Translations under genes and position numbers: made by a program
The notes under the pieces: model-generated
The model's input: only the letters and a program-made list of their open reading frames with translations
What the model was told of the DNA's origin: nothing
The model's database searches: none
Assembly (NCBI GenBank): GCA_903813345.2
Contig: CAIIXF020000007.1
Coordinates: 131,730 to 195,729 of the forward strand
DNA length: 64,000 bases
From: Owenia fusiformis
Lineage: Eukaryota > Annelida > Polychaeta > Sabellida > Oweniidae
Direction: 5' to 3'
Shown: positions 9,901-20,063 of the stretch, piece by piece
How positions within the stretch are numbered: position 1 is the first letter of the stretch
Layout of the letters: every line of letters starts with the position of its first letter

Positions 9901-12900
9901 AGCCCTCTGTTCGTCAGTCAGTCCGTCTGTGCAGTGTATTTATATATTACAGGATGTCCATCCAGAAGATAACTGGAATACTAGTTGACAGATTTGTTGA
10001 GATGTTTTTCAAGTATAACTTTATTATACTCAAATAAAAGGCAATTAAGAGTAGATTGCAAATATTGTATCGTTTTTCTGATTCGGCCCTCGTAGAATTC
10101 AAAATGGCTGGCTAATGTGGGATTTCACAATAATTTTCTGATCTCTTCAAAGTATGGCTATATTATACTCAAATTGAAGGAATTTTAGAGTAGATCACAA
10201 TTATGGTATTGTTTTTCTGATTTGTGGCTCAGAAAATCCAAGCTGGCTGCCTAGAGCAGGAATTTGCCATTACCTAGAGATATCTTTACTTTATGGTTAC
10301 ATGATACGACAATGATCTGAAATATTTATTGAAGGGAAGAGGAGATGGTAGATATTACATTGTGATTGATGATTTATATATGTGTTTGTTTGGATTTGCT
10401 ACTCCATGGAGTTGCTGATTTCTAGTTAAGTCAGTTGTTCATAAGACTATGAAAAGTGTTCCGCTAACAGAGGTGTTCAACTTCTAGAGGTGTTCCACTA
10501 AAGGTTTCACTGTATGTTCATAATTGGTGGCTATTATTTAGTCATTTGGTGTTTAATGAATGGATGCCGTTGATAGGCATAGCCTCTATAATTTATTCAT
10601 ATTTTATTTGTCAATTCTAAGATAATAGACAAAACATAATATGGTTTGTGTTGAAAATATTGTAAACTTGGAGATTTTGGATTATTTCCAGCAACAAATA
10701 CCTGATATTCATATGTATGTGTTCCAGGGTGTTCCAGTTCTTTGTATTGTCCAGGGGTTCAGGGATGCTATAGAAGTTTGTATAGACAACCTGGCACCAG
10801 TCACTGTAAATGTAGATGAACTCTTGCATGATATCAATAAAGAACCAGACATTGATGAACCCTCCGTTGAAGCCGACAATACTGCTGGTAATGAAATCAA
10901 TGATGCAGAAGATGAACTCACTAACAATCAAAGCAATGATCACATTAGGAGTAAAGTAACATATGCCAAGTCAAATAATCCAAGCTCAGAGAGAACACAT
11001 ATAAAATACACAACTTGTAAATCTAGTTTTACTGACCAAGATAAGTTATTGTTGCAAGATACCCCCGATGCAACAGATGCTTGGCAAGAGATCATATTTA
11101 CATGTAAAGATCTGAAAACAATTGCAAAATCTAAAGATGAAATCAAAACCGAAAGCCTAAACACTGATTTCATCATTCCTCCTATTATTCTAAAAGAGTC
11201 TACTCTCAAGGAAAAGGATACTGATGAAGACAATGATATATCTTGGGTGTTTGACATTGAGTCAACAACCAATGAAAGTATAGCGCAAGAAGGTGATGAA
11301 GAAAATGATGCAGATGCACTGAAATCATTGACAAAAGATCTCAGTGAAATTATCTGTGGAATTGGTAACAAGAAACATGAAAACCATAAAAGTGATGTAG
11401 GGCTAATGGGTATTTCACCAAATGATGAAGATGCTGATGAATCAGATGATGAGTTTGATAGCTGCTTTGATGATATTCCAACAACAAAGATGACAAAGGA
11501 AGATTCTCCACAAATAATTGGCAATCTTGAAAAACCGAAACGACCTCGAACTAGTGCAATTGATGAACAAGATGATGAATTTGATAGCTGCTTTGATGGC
11601 CCACCAATCAATAATGTTAGAAATACAAATACATACAGGAATCTAAGTGTTATGCATAAATTTAACAATGACCCAACCCAAGCATTAATAAAATCATCTG
11701 ATTGTGATATTCCTGGAGATGAATTCAGTGAATGCTTTCAAGATATTACCAATCAAAATACTCTTACAAACATTATACCATCTAAAGCCAAAATAGACAA
11801 CAAACCAAACATTTCTATACAAAAGTCCACCATTCAAGAGCACATGTCAAAAGATTGTCTGTCATTAAATTCTATTTCTAGCTTACTGGGTGCTTTAGGG
11901 AAAGACAGCAAGCCTAGTGTAACCCAATCTCCCAAGCCTAGTCAAAGTAGACACTTTAGAACGATGAATGATACTCAAGATCACAGAAAAGTGCAAGAAA
12001 ACATGTTCTTGTATCCAGAAGATAATTCTCATAATATCAGTGTAGTAAAAACAACTGAACATAGGAATGGAAATATTCCATGGGATGAAACATCGAAGGT
12101 GAAATCTCAATACATTGATAGAACTCAGGCTATATCTAAAGATCAATCATGTGGATTAACTAACCAGGAATCTCAAACATCCATTCCAAGTGTCTCTCAA
12201 TGTGATAATAAAAACCTTGCTCAATTTGATAATCAACATCATGTTCAAAACTTTCAGCTGGTTACTAAAGGCGATCAGTCAAATCATCAAGCACCTCAAG
12301 CACAAAGAAACACTAATTCAATGCAACACGATGAATTCTATAAAATGATCCAAGAGAAACTGAAGGAAACTAAACCAAAAGTTAACAAAGCTGCTTTTCA
12401 TTTAAGAAGTCGACATTTGATGGACCAGGAATCTGAAGATATTAAAGTTGATGAACTAGGAACTAAAGATGAAGTAATGTCATTCACGAATGAAAATATG
12501 CTGCTAAATGACAGAGTTGGAAATACTATGGGTGCTGACCAAGTCTTTCAAAGGACAAATAATGTCGATAATGAATCTGAAGCTGCACAGTTCACAGGTC
12601 AAGAGCAACATGTAATTTCTGATAATTATGTCACATCTCCTAAACAACCTGCAACTATGGAGAAGGGTATGACACCTGAGAAACTTGTAGAACTTGGCAA
12701 AGCACTTAAACATGGAGAACCTGAAGTGATTGACCTTGCTATTGAAGCCATAAAGAAATTATCCAATCATCAACAAACTATAAGGTGAGTAATTGTGGTT
12801 TTTAGTGTACATTTGAGGTTGATATTTATATTGAGATATTTTGCCACTATAATAAGTACATGTCTGTTCATGTGGAACACATGGAAACTTCAATAGGCCT

Positions 12901-15900
12901 ACATTTCACAAAAATGATATTTTGAATCTGAATTTAAGAAAATTTGAAAAATCAAAGATTGTGAATACATGAACTTTTTTTATTTTTTATTACTAGTATA
13001 AGCAATTATTGTAAAAGGTGCATTGTGTATTTTAGTATCATTGACACAAACCAGTTTCACACAATGTGCATGGCTGGACCAGAGGAAATGTCTTGCGTTG
13101 TTGAGGGAATTGTCATAGCAACAGAACTTTCTTCGCTGCATCATTTTCAGAAAGCTACTCACAATGCAATAGTAAGTATAAAGTTCACCGTTTGGTGTTC
13201 AATAAAAAACATACTCATAATATTTTCACACAATAGTATTGTTGGCTCTTTCATTTTGTTTCTACATTTTATGATATTTCATCTTAATATTTGTGCATAT
13301 GATGTCATTTGACAACTTGACATTAGGGAAGTTAAGATAAACATTCTTTTTAAAACTTGGTCATAAACGTGTAGAGTTATGGTCCTCTATGGGTTAGTTC
13401 TCCCATTTGTACTGCTTTCCTGGCTGATAAAGTATAAAGGTAAATGGAAAATAATTGTAATTAGGTCCCTGGGAAAGTGAATTGAGAGTGGGACAGTAAT
13501 CCATGGGGGTCGAAATATTACATACTCACATACCAGTGGCGGATCCAGGTCTCCCCCTGGATCTGCATACAGCTTCTCTTTAGAATGTGTAACTTAACTT
13601 CCCTTCTATCTATTAAACTCCACATATATGTAAAATTGTAAATATTCAATCACCCGTCCACTGGATATTAAAGTGGGGATCATTATCGTATACAAATTAA
13701 CTCATCATATACTTTTCTAGAGTCCAAGACATTATTTAGCTTTTGATATATAAATGGGAATATACAAAGCATTGTAACTAATTTACAAATATGATTGAAA
13801 CATTTCTGATCGACTCTGACTTATAATGATTTTAATGTACAATATAGCAAATTATTTAATTTGTGACATGTTAAATTTATGAAAAACACATTAGCAAAAT
13901 TAAGGTGCTTTTACAATGTCAATATTATTCAATATTAAGAACCTTTTATACATAATATTTCAGTTTGTAAATGGTGACCTGAGTGACACTTATCACCACA
14001 TAGGCTACAAAAAAGCAGTAACTGTTCATATAGCAACAACTGGTCTGGCTAGCAGGTCATCATCTGAAAAGTGGTTTGATCAAGCAGTTGGCATGTTAAG
14101 AAAGGTAATAATGATGCAAATGATAGTATTATTAAAGAATAGGTCTCATGGCAATGTTCCGTTTTAAAAGATTGAAACATTTCAACTCTCAACTATGACA
14201 TAAGTTAATACAGCTTTTGTACTAATATGTATGTATGTATCATTTATTTGCGTCTAAAATAATTGATATTGATTTTAATTTTTAAGATTTTTTTTAATGT
14301 AGTTTTATAAATACATGCACATGTACTTAGAATTAAGACAACAAATCAAAATGTTTACCAACATATAAAATGTTAATTCAGCAATTTCCTTTTAGTTTCA
14401 GATAGGATTGATCATATGCAAAGGCCGCATATCTAGTGAACTAAAGGACTGGTGTATAAGTGAAAAAATTATTCCAATAGAGAGTGCACCAATGTCTGCT
14501 CTACAGGCCCTGGCTGTGGGTGTACAAGCACAGCTACTCACCTACATAGACGAGTGTACAAAGGTATGTACATTATGTATGATATTCCATACCCTGCGCA
14601 CAGAGTCTAGTTATAAACTACCCTCTGCATGGTATAGACTATATTACAGTTTAGCAGCCCCGCCCCAAGGATTGGTGCCTGTGACAGCCCGGATACAAAT
14701 CTACCACGCTGACCCTTTCTCAACCAATCAGCATACTGGAAGGAACTAGCGCTAAATACGTGATCATTAACTATGTGGGGATGTCAGAGGAAATAACCAT
14801 ATAGAAAGTCGTCCTTATTTTCACGACGAACTGAAAGAGTGAAGACAAGCTCTCTTTTAAGAAGTGCAGTCGAACGAATACAAAGGGTAGATATTCCAAA
14901 GCTGCCAGGTATCATCTCAGGCTTTAAGTCACTTTCATGGATTTTAATGGTTTAAAAACATATTTTAGACAAAATGACTTTGAATGACTTTTTCTGATAA
15001 TTGATAAAAACCAAAATCATCCGGAGGTTAAGGACATCTAAATTTTTTATCTCGACTCACTTTTATAAATGGTATAAAAACCATCATGTTATCCTAAATA
15101 TAAAATTAAACAGGTATGATTAATTGAGTGACTTGAAATAAATATACTTTTTCATTTGAAAAATACTTTTATTTTAAATTGATCAGTCACTTTTTTAACT
15201 TAATACATTGGGGAAAATGAGGAAAGTAAATCTCTGTGTACAATATTCTGCACTTGTAGCTCTTTTTATTGAGGTTTCCTGTTTTATAAAACCTGTCATC
15301 TTTTATTTATGAATATAGATGAGCACACCAGCAAATGTCTAATACATCATTTAGAGAAAAGCTTGAAATATAAAATATAGAAAACATATGCCTACAAAAT
15401 GAAATAAACATTATGTTCATTCTTTATTTCAGGTTAACATTGGTAGTGGTATAGGGATACAACCGTGGCAATTGGATAGTGGTATAGGGATACAACCGTG
15501 GCAATTGGATAGTGGTATAGGGATACAACCGTGGCAATTGGATAGTGGTATAATGGATAATTGCTATATTAAACTTTCATTGCACAGATCAATGGTCCAG
15601 GTATTACTTTTCTTTGTTACATATTTAAGGAATAAATAATGATAGGCCATTCAATATGGTGAAATTCAGCACGAGTTGGACAGAATGTTGTACAAAGCAC
15701 GAACCGAAGGTGAGTGCATTTGTACTAACATTCTGTCCAACGAGTGCTGAATTTCACCATATTGAATGGCCTATCATTATTTATTCCAATTCAAACATAA
15801 AAATTAGTAAAAGCCGTGTCTGTGGAACGGGCATGAAGGAAGAATACGCATGCTGTCAAGATTCTGAAGTCGGCCGGAAAAATTTTAGAATTTGTTTGGG

Positions 15901-18900
15901 CTGTTCTATTTTACTCCCCGTTTTAGATTTTATACGGTGTATAAACTTGAAGTCAGCCATAGTTAAATAGTTACAGTAGTTACGGAGGGAGTAAAAAAGA
16001 ACAGCTATCCCCGGACAGAGCCCCAGATGTGCAGCTGAGATGTGACGTCACTCAAAACAATGCAAATTGCAGATTGAATAGAGCATGGTCGTGCATCTAT
16101 GGGGAATTAGAGAACGTTCTATATTGGCTATGCTGCATTCTGATTGGTTGAGAAATTCGAATAGAGCACGGTCATGTTTGAATGAACTATAAATATGTCC
16201 TAAGTACTGTATGTACATGTACTTTGAAAAAGTCACGAAAAAATCATAAATCATAAAAAATCATAAATAGTGAATAAAACTCTGGAGTAACTTTACCCAT
16301 ATCCCATACATATAGGTTATTTACTGGGAGGGATTGAATATGGGTTTTATTCCAAGGGACAATATGATATTGACCGAAGGGTAATATGATATTGACCGAG
16401 GGAGCGCAGCGACCGAGTGTCAATATGATATTTCCCAAGGTCAATATCATATTTTCCGAGGAATGAAACCCATATTCAATCCCGACCAGAAATAACCTAT
16501 TTATTCCATAATACATTCCTCTAAAATGTTACATTTGAAAATGCTTTTATCAATTAGCTAAGGTTAAAAATAACAGGAAAACCCAAAATAGGTTAGTACG
16601 TTCCAATACTTTTTTTTTCCCCGGGGACAATACGATTTTTTCATGTAATACGATTCAATACGATTTTTATTCCTTCATATTTCCCTGGGAAAACAGTAGT
16701 ATTATGGAATAAATTTATTTATACAGTGCTATGAACTAAAACTTGGTATTATATTTGCAGACTATTGTGATATGTCACCCTGTTGCTTCTGTAAGATACA
16801 TCAGGGAAGAACAGTTTTGGCACACCCTGTACCATCTTAAGCATGACATTGGATCTGGTAAACTTCTACAAGGTGCTGGAGCTACAGAATTACATTGTTC
16901 TGATATTTTGGAAACTCATCACTCCTCTAAAGGTACAATTAGGTTTTGAGAATATCATGGAGGAATATTTACTTTCATGGCTAGGGGTTGTAGTTTACTT
17001 AAGTCGACTTATGAAAATTGTGTTTTAAATGATTGTTAACTATATTTTCTTTTTTAAAAAGAGTTCTAGTGACGGTTTATTTGATATGGGATGGCTTGTA
17101 TCCCATTTTATGAATCTGTTTTTTAGATATTTAAAAGCCCTGAATTGACTTTCTGATCCTGCTTTGTGTTAGCATAATGTACCATTCAAAAGTTTGTGTG
17201 AGACCCCCCCCCCCAGGCGGGCATGGATGGGGAATTCGACAAAAAAATGTTGGCCTGGGGAAAAATAAATGTGTCAATTTCCCTACCCTAGGAGCATTTG
17301 AAATCTATTTTTAAACATCAGATTTCCTTGTGAGTAAACTAATGCTCGTGAATGTCGAATCCTGAGAATCCTAAAGTTTATACTGTATGAAACAGATTCA
17401 GTCAAAAATCCCCATTCCCGGGCACATGTGAAACAAATTCCTCACTCCCTCCAGGGACAACAATCTTCGTCAAATTCCTACCCCTGGGGGCAATATTGTG
17501 TATCAAATTCCTTTCCCTCCTCGCGTGGGGGTCTCACACAAACTTTTGAATGGTGCATAACTCAAAAGTATTACTGTTTCTCAACTAATTATTATGATGT
17601 AATGTCAAAGTAATAAAATGGAAAAACTCCCTTCGCTCGAGTTTGCTAAGATTTTTTTGTTTTCTCAATTTGAACCTGTTCTGTTTATGTTATATTCCCA
17701 ATAAAGCTTAGAGATTATTGGCCGACTTTGTTCAGTTTATTTCAATATGGCGTAAGCCTCGATCACAGTGCAGAATGACGTAATACAAAATAATTATGGC
17801 TTGCCAGCCTGACAATACAATCTGACAATTACACGACAGAACATGTTGCAAATTATAGTTCAGTTTGAAGTTAGAGAATATAGTCTTGTTTAAGAAAATA
17901 CCTCCAGTTTGGAATTTGCTTATTACCAAACTCGAACACAGGCACTTCCTCCATTTTGTTACTTTGACGTTGTGTCAAAGGAATTAGTTGGGGAAAAGCG
18001 ATATATGTAATGTGAAATTTGAGTATTATTTGTATTTGATAAGTTGCATCAAACCAGAATCCACATTTAAACAAGTTAATTACAGGGTGCCCGGAAAGTA
18101 AAGATACAAATGCTCTAACTTCAATAGATTTACCTGCTGTGAGATGAAATTGCTACAGATTGTAGAATGACATTTCAACAATATATCCTGCAACTGTCAT
18201 GACATATAGTTTCAAAATGAAAAAGTTATGGTCGTTATGGTAACAGGAGTTGGGGGTATGTGGAGCAGCGTCACAATTAATTTTATTGTATTTTATAAAT
18301 CTTTTTCCTATTCATATCATCATGGCACTCAACCCATTTGTTCCTATAAAACATCAAATTATATCCCACAACAGCATGATGATTAGTACTCTAATGTTAT
18401 TTTATCATTTAACATGACTACTATTATCCGGTATTATGTTTTCCCCGCATTTTCTATATGTTCATGGTGCATCTTAACCAGAGATTCAAAGACCAGACAA
18501 AACCGCTGCTGTTCGTCTCCAGATTTCTGATTGCATTCGCTTCCAGTTGTGTCTCATTTGAATACTGAACTTCTAACAAATATCGCTTTGAGATGCTCGT
18601 TAAGGTAAAAGTCTAAAGGGGCCTTTTCAGGTAAATATGGGGCATTGTACAAAAAGGTTTAGTGTCAAGACCCATTTTGAGATTTGTTGTTGGCTTTCCT
18701 TTGTGAACTGGTGCATTGTGGAGGTGGATTATTGACTTTCCTTATTAACCCAGGGAACTTTTGTTTTAAGCACTTGTATAATATTTCTTTGATTACACTA
18801 TGACATAACATAGTTCTAACATGTATCATTGACACCATTACACATAAGAGAACATAATAGCAACATCATACAATATTGAAGAAAACAAAACATTGATAGA

Positions 18901-19544
18901 AAACACAATGATGAACACTCTTTCAAATGGTTATATTTTTTAAATAATCATTAGCAATTAATCAGATTTTAGCGATGATCTGGAACTGCTCCACATACCT
19001 CTCACCTCCGTAACTATGACAACTGTAACTTTAAACGGTTTAGACTAAATGGGATGAGAGTTGGTAGATACATTGTGATAATGTTCCTCTACAAACTGTA
19101 GCAATTTCATTGCAATACTCCTAAATCTCTTAAAATTAGAGTATTTGTATCTTTACTTTCCGGACACCCTGTAATTTACAAATATTTTCAGATTGTGTAG
19201 CAGGAAAGTACCATAGAGTGAGGAGTGAGGTTTATAAAGCTGTAGCAGGAGCTTTCAGGAGATACGTTGCTATAATAGAACACAATAATCCAAAATCCCA
19301 ACTGCCTTGTCATACTCCCAGTCATAACATTATCTCCCTTGGAACAGAGAGTACTCACAACAGTAACACTTCAATGAGGATAAGTGATCAGGGATTGATA
19401 TTTGATGATTTTGATGGAAAGATTGAATCATGGCGAAGTGCAATAGATGTTGTGTGTACACTTTTACAGACACAGGTGCATATCTCTACTGGGGAGGACT
19501 CTACAGTGAGAGATACCCTGCAACACACAGTTGGATATATCTAG
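6944..19544 (+). CDS. BBS12: BBS12, chaperonin-like Bardet-Biedl syndrome protein
   Basis: Ten exons join in phase: 6944-6992, 9237-9315, 9495-9620, 10728-12784, 13036-13171, 13964-14104, 14402-14563, 15433-15600, 16761-16932 and 19192-19544 (TAG). BBS12-type blocks are clear: DDDVHILTNCAARLLQ, YRTGCKTLCVLIG, GDLSDTYHHIGYKKA, REEQFW followed by a glycine-rich GAGATEL, and a final KIESWRSAIDVV. BBS12 is a group II chaperonin relative that works with BBS6, BBS10 and CCT in BBSome assembly for cilia. The encoded part is ~1,146 residues against ~710 in human; the excess is mainly the 2,057-bp exon 4, which is polar, acidic and probably disordered. Exon 8 carries an in-frame triplicated 36-bp unit. 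The first exon is the least certain, because an upstream exon with the true start may be missing. Confidence 0.9.
6997..8498. mobile_element. hAT-like non-autonomous foldback element with 8-bp TSD
   Basis: The 8-mer gtatgatc flanks at 6997-7004 and 8491-8498. Inside, ~43-bp inverted repeats (7018-7060 and 8435-8477) match with one difference seen; the outermost ~13 bp match poorly. Next to each TIR is a minisatellite of ~60-70 bp units (tgaccgtggtaatgttaaagcc), in opposite orientation on the two sides (about 7080-7330 and 8220-8430). No transposase is seen. 8-bp duplications fit hAT; the superfamily is inferred. It sits four bases after the BBS12 exon donor. Confidence 0.7.
8155..8225. repeat. 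Short inverted repeat in hAT-like element
   Basis: The segment ttagacctagccgggcc is mirrored by ggcccgggctaggtctaa within 70 bp. This hairpin lies just left of the right-hand minisatellite. Confidence 0.6.
8529..9011. mobile_element. TIR element (~480 bp) with internal tRNA-like segment
   Basis: The left end reads ataaaaaacctcctacctca and the right end is its complement. Arms of ~70 bp (to about 8615 and from about 8930) are highly similar, including the acccacctacccac and gaagggttcaattt blocks. The interior carries a minus-strand tRNA T-arm-like stretch. No transposase is present. The TA-like flank is weak evidence for a mariner-type MITE. Confidence 0.65.
8822..8880 (-). repeat. tRNA-derived (SINE-like) fragment
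   Basis: On the minus strand it reads ggttcgattccc, a good RNA polymerase III B box, inside a T-arm-like context followed by cggggca. The cloverleaf upstream is not complete, so this is not a functional tRNA. It is a SINE remnant or tRNA fossil carried in the surrounding TIR element. Confidence 0.5.
9834..10500 (+). repeat. Dispersed repeat, copy 1 (BBS12 intron 3)
   Basis: It contains tcattatcccaacgaacaaagttc, a short GTCAGTCAGTCCGTC tract, two internal copies of a ~170-bp unit (tataattatactcaaat..ctgattcggccc) and a gctactccatggagttgc end. The same blocks recur inverted at about 56,710-57,580. No coding capacity was seen. Confidence 0.75.
11445..11750 (+). other. BBS12: Three copies of an acidic-aromatic peptide motif in BBS12 exon 4
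   Basis: The exon encodes DDEFDSCFDD, DDEFDSCFDG and GDEFSECFQD at about 11,445, 11,571 and 11,716, spaced ~42-48 residues in an otherwise low-complexity region. The regular recurrence suggests a short linear docking motif or an old internal duplication. The function is unknown. Confidence 0.7.
14590..14889. mobile_element. MULE-like MITE, copy 1 (300 bp)
   Basis: The ends are TACCCTGCGC and AAAGGGTA. A perfect 9-bp duplication gatattcca flanks at 14,581-14,589 and 14,890-14,898. The internal text (agtctagtt, cagtttagcagccccgcccc, ttttaagaagtgcagtcg) is shared, in the reverse orientation, with the copies at 40,648 and 43,020. No ORF. It lies in the BBS12 intron after exon 7. Confidence 0.85.
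15433..15600 (+). other. BBS12: BBS12 exon 8 with in-frame 36-bp triplication
   Basis: Between about 15,441 and 15,550 the unit agtggtatagggatacaacc plus 16 further bases occurs three times with essentially no divergence, encoding SGIGIQPWQLD three times, then a partial fourth start. The frame is preserved and both splice sites are intact. The near identity implies recent expansion. Confidence 0.85.
15628..15786. repeat. Near-perfect hairpin (~73-bp arms)
   Basis: The text aataaataatgataggcc..gagttggacagaatgtt is mirrored by aacattctgtccaacgag..ggcctatcattatttatt across a short loop. It is a hairpin MITE or inverted duplication in BBS12 intron 8. Confidence 0.85.
16310..16505. repeat. Palindromic MITE, 'ttactgggagggattgaatatggg' family
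   Basis: The left end ggttatttactgggaggg is matched by an inverted right end near 16,500. The centre is a gaccgagggagcgcagcgac palindrome. A related copy lies at about 34,497-34,612. No ORF. Confidence 0.7.
17172..17562. repeat. TIR element (~380 bp) with C/G-rich ends
   Basis: The left end accattcaaaagtttgtgtg plus agacccccc is mirrored at about 17,528-17,556. gcataa on both sides is a possible 6-bp target duplication. No coding potential. It lies in BBS12 intron 9. Confidence 0.65.
18083..19171 (-). mobile_element. Decayed Tc1/mariner element
   Basis: Both ends carry the inverted repeat CAGGGTG[C/T]CCGGAAAGTAAAG, continuing ~38 bp and flanked by TA. In the minus strand about 18,400-18,800 the text translates, with stops and shifts, into a mariner-like C-terminal catalytic region: a Pro-rich segment, then a recognisable YxPxxAPxDF-type motif followed by L-N-E-H-L-K. 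It is non-functional. It occupies BBS12 intron 9, immediately before the last exon. Confidence 0.75.
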
Positions 19545-20063
19545 TATATATACTCATAAGAAACATATAAAGAATGTTTCAAATAATTTATCGATGGTTT
19601 TTTTTACTTGGAAATGTTGTACAACCTGGAGAGCTTAACTTTTGTTGTTAAAATTGTGTGAAATTCAAATGTTTCAAAAACAAAACACTAACAGTTTATC
19701 TCGCCAGGCTAGATGATATCTACTGTTTGGAGCATTGATGATTTGAGGTAAATTGTGGATATTCATATAAAGATGAGATGGCATGTATTCGACAGTTAAG
19801 GTACACATGATGTGACCCAAGTATCATTCTGTGACCATCATAATAACATTGATCATTACATTTTCCTCCAACACTGGCCCAATCATATTTTCATGAGTGG
19901 ACTTCTCAGTATTTCGTCTTCTCAAAAATGGCTAATATTGATAAAGCGTATTTTATAATTTTTACCAAAATACAGAAAAAAATTTAAAATATAAAAACAA
20001 AGTAAAATTGATTCATACGCTATAGTTAGTTTACCGTAATATCAAAATATTCATTTTGCTTAA

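Noticed and set aside
10641-10727. Upstream extension of BBS12 exon 4 from the ATG at 10,641
   Set aside because: An acceptor AG at 10,726-10,727 gives the phase needed by the preceding exon, and the conserved GVPV block starts right after it.
10940-11668. 242-aa minus-strand ORF
   Set aside because: Antisense shadow of BBS12 exon 4, created by its codon bias.
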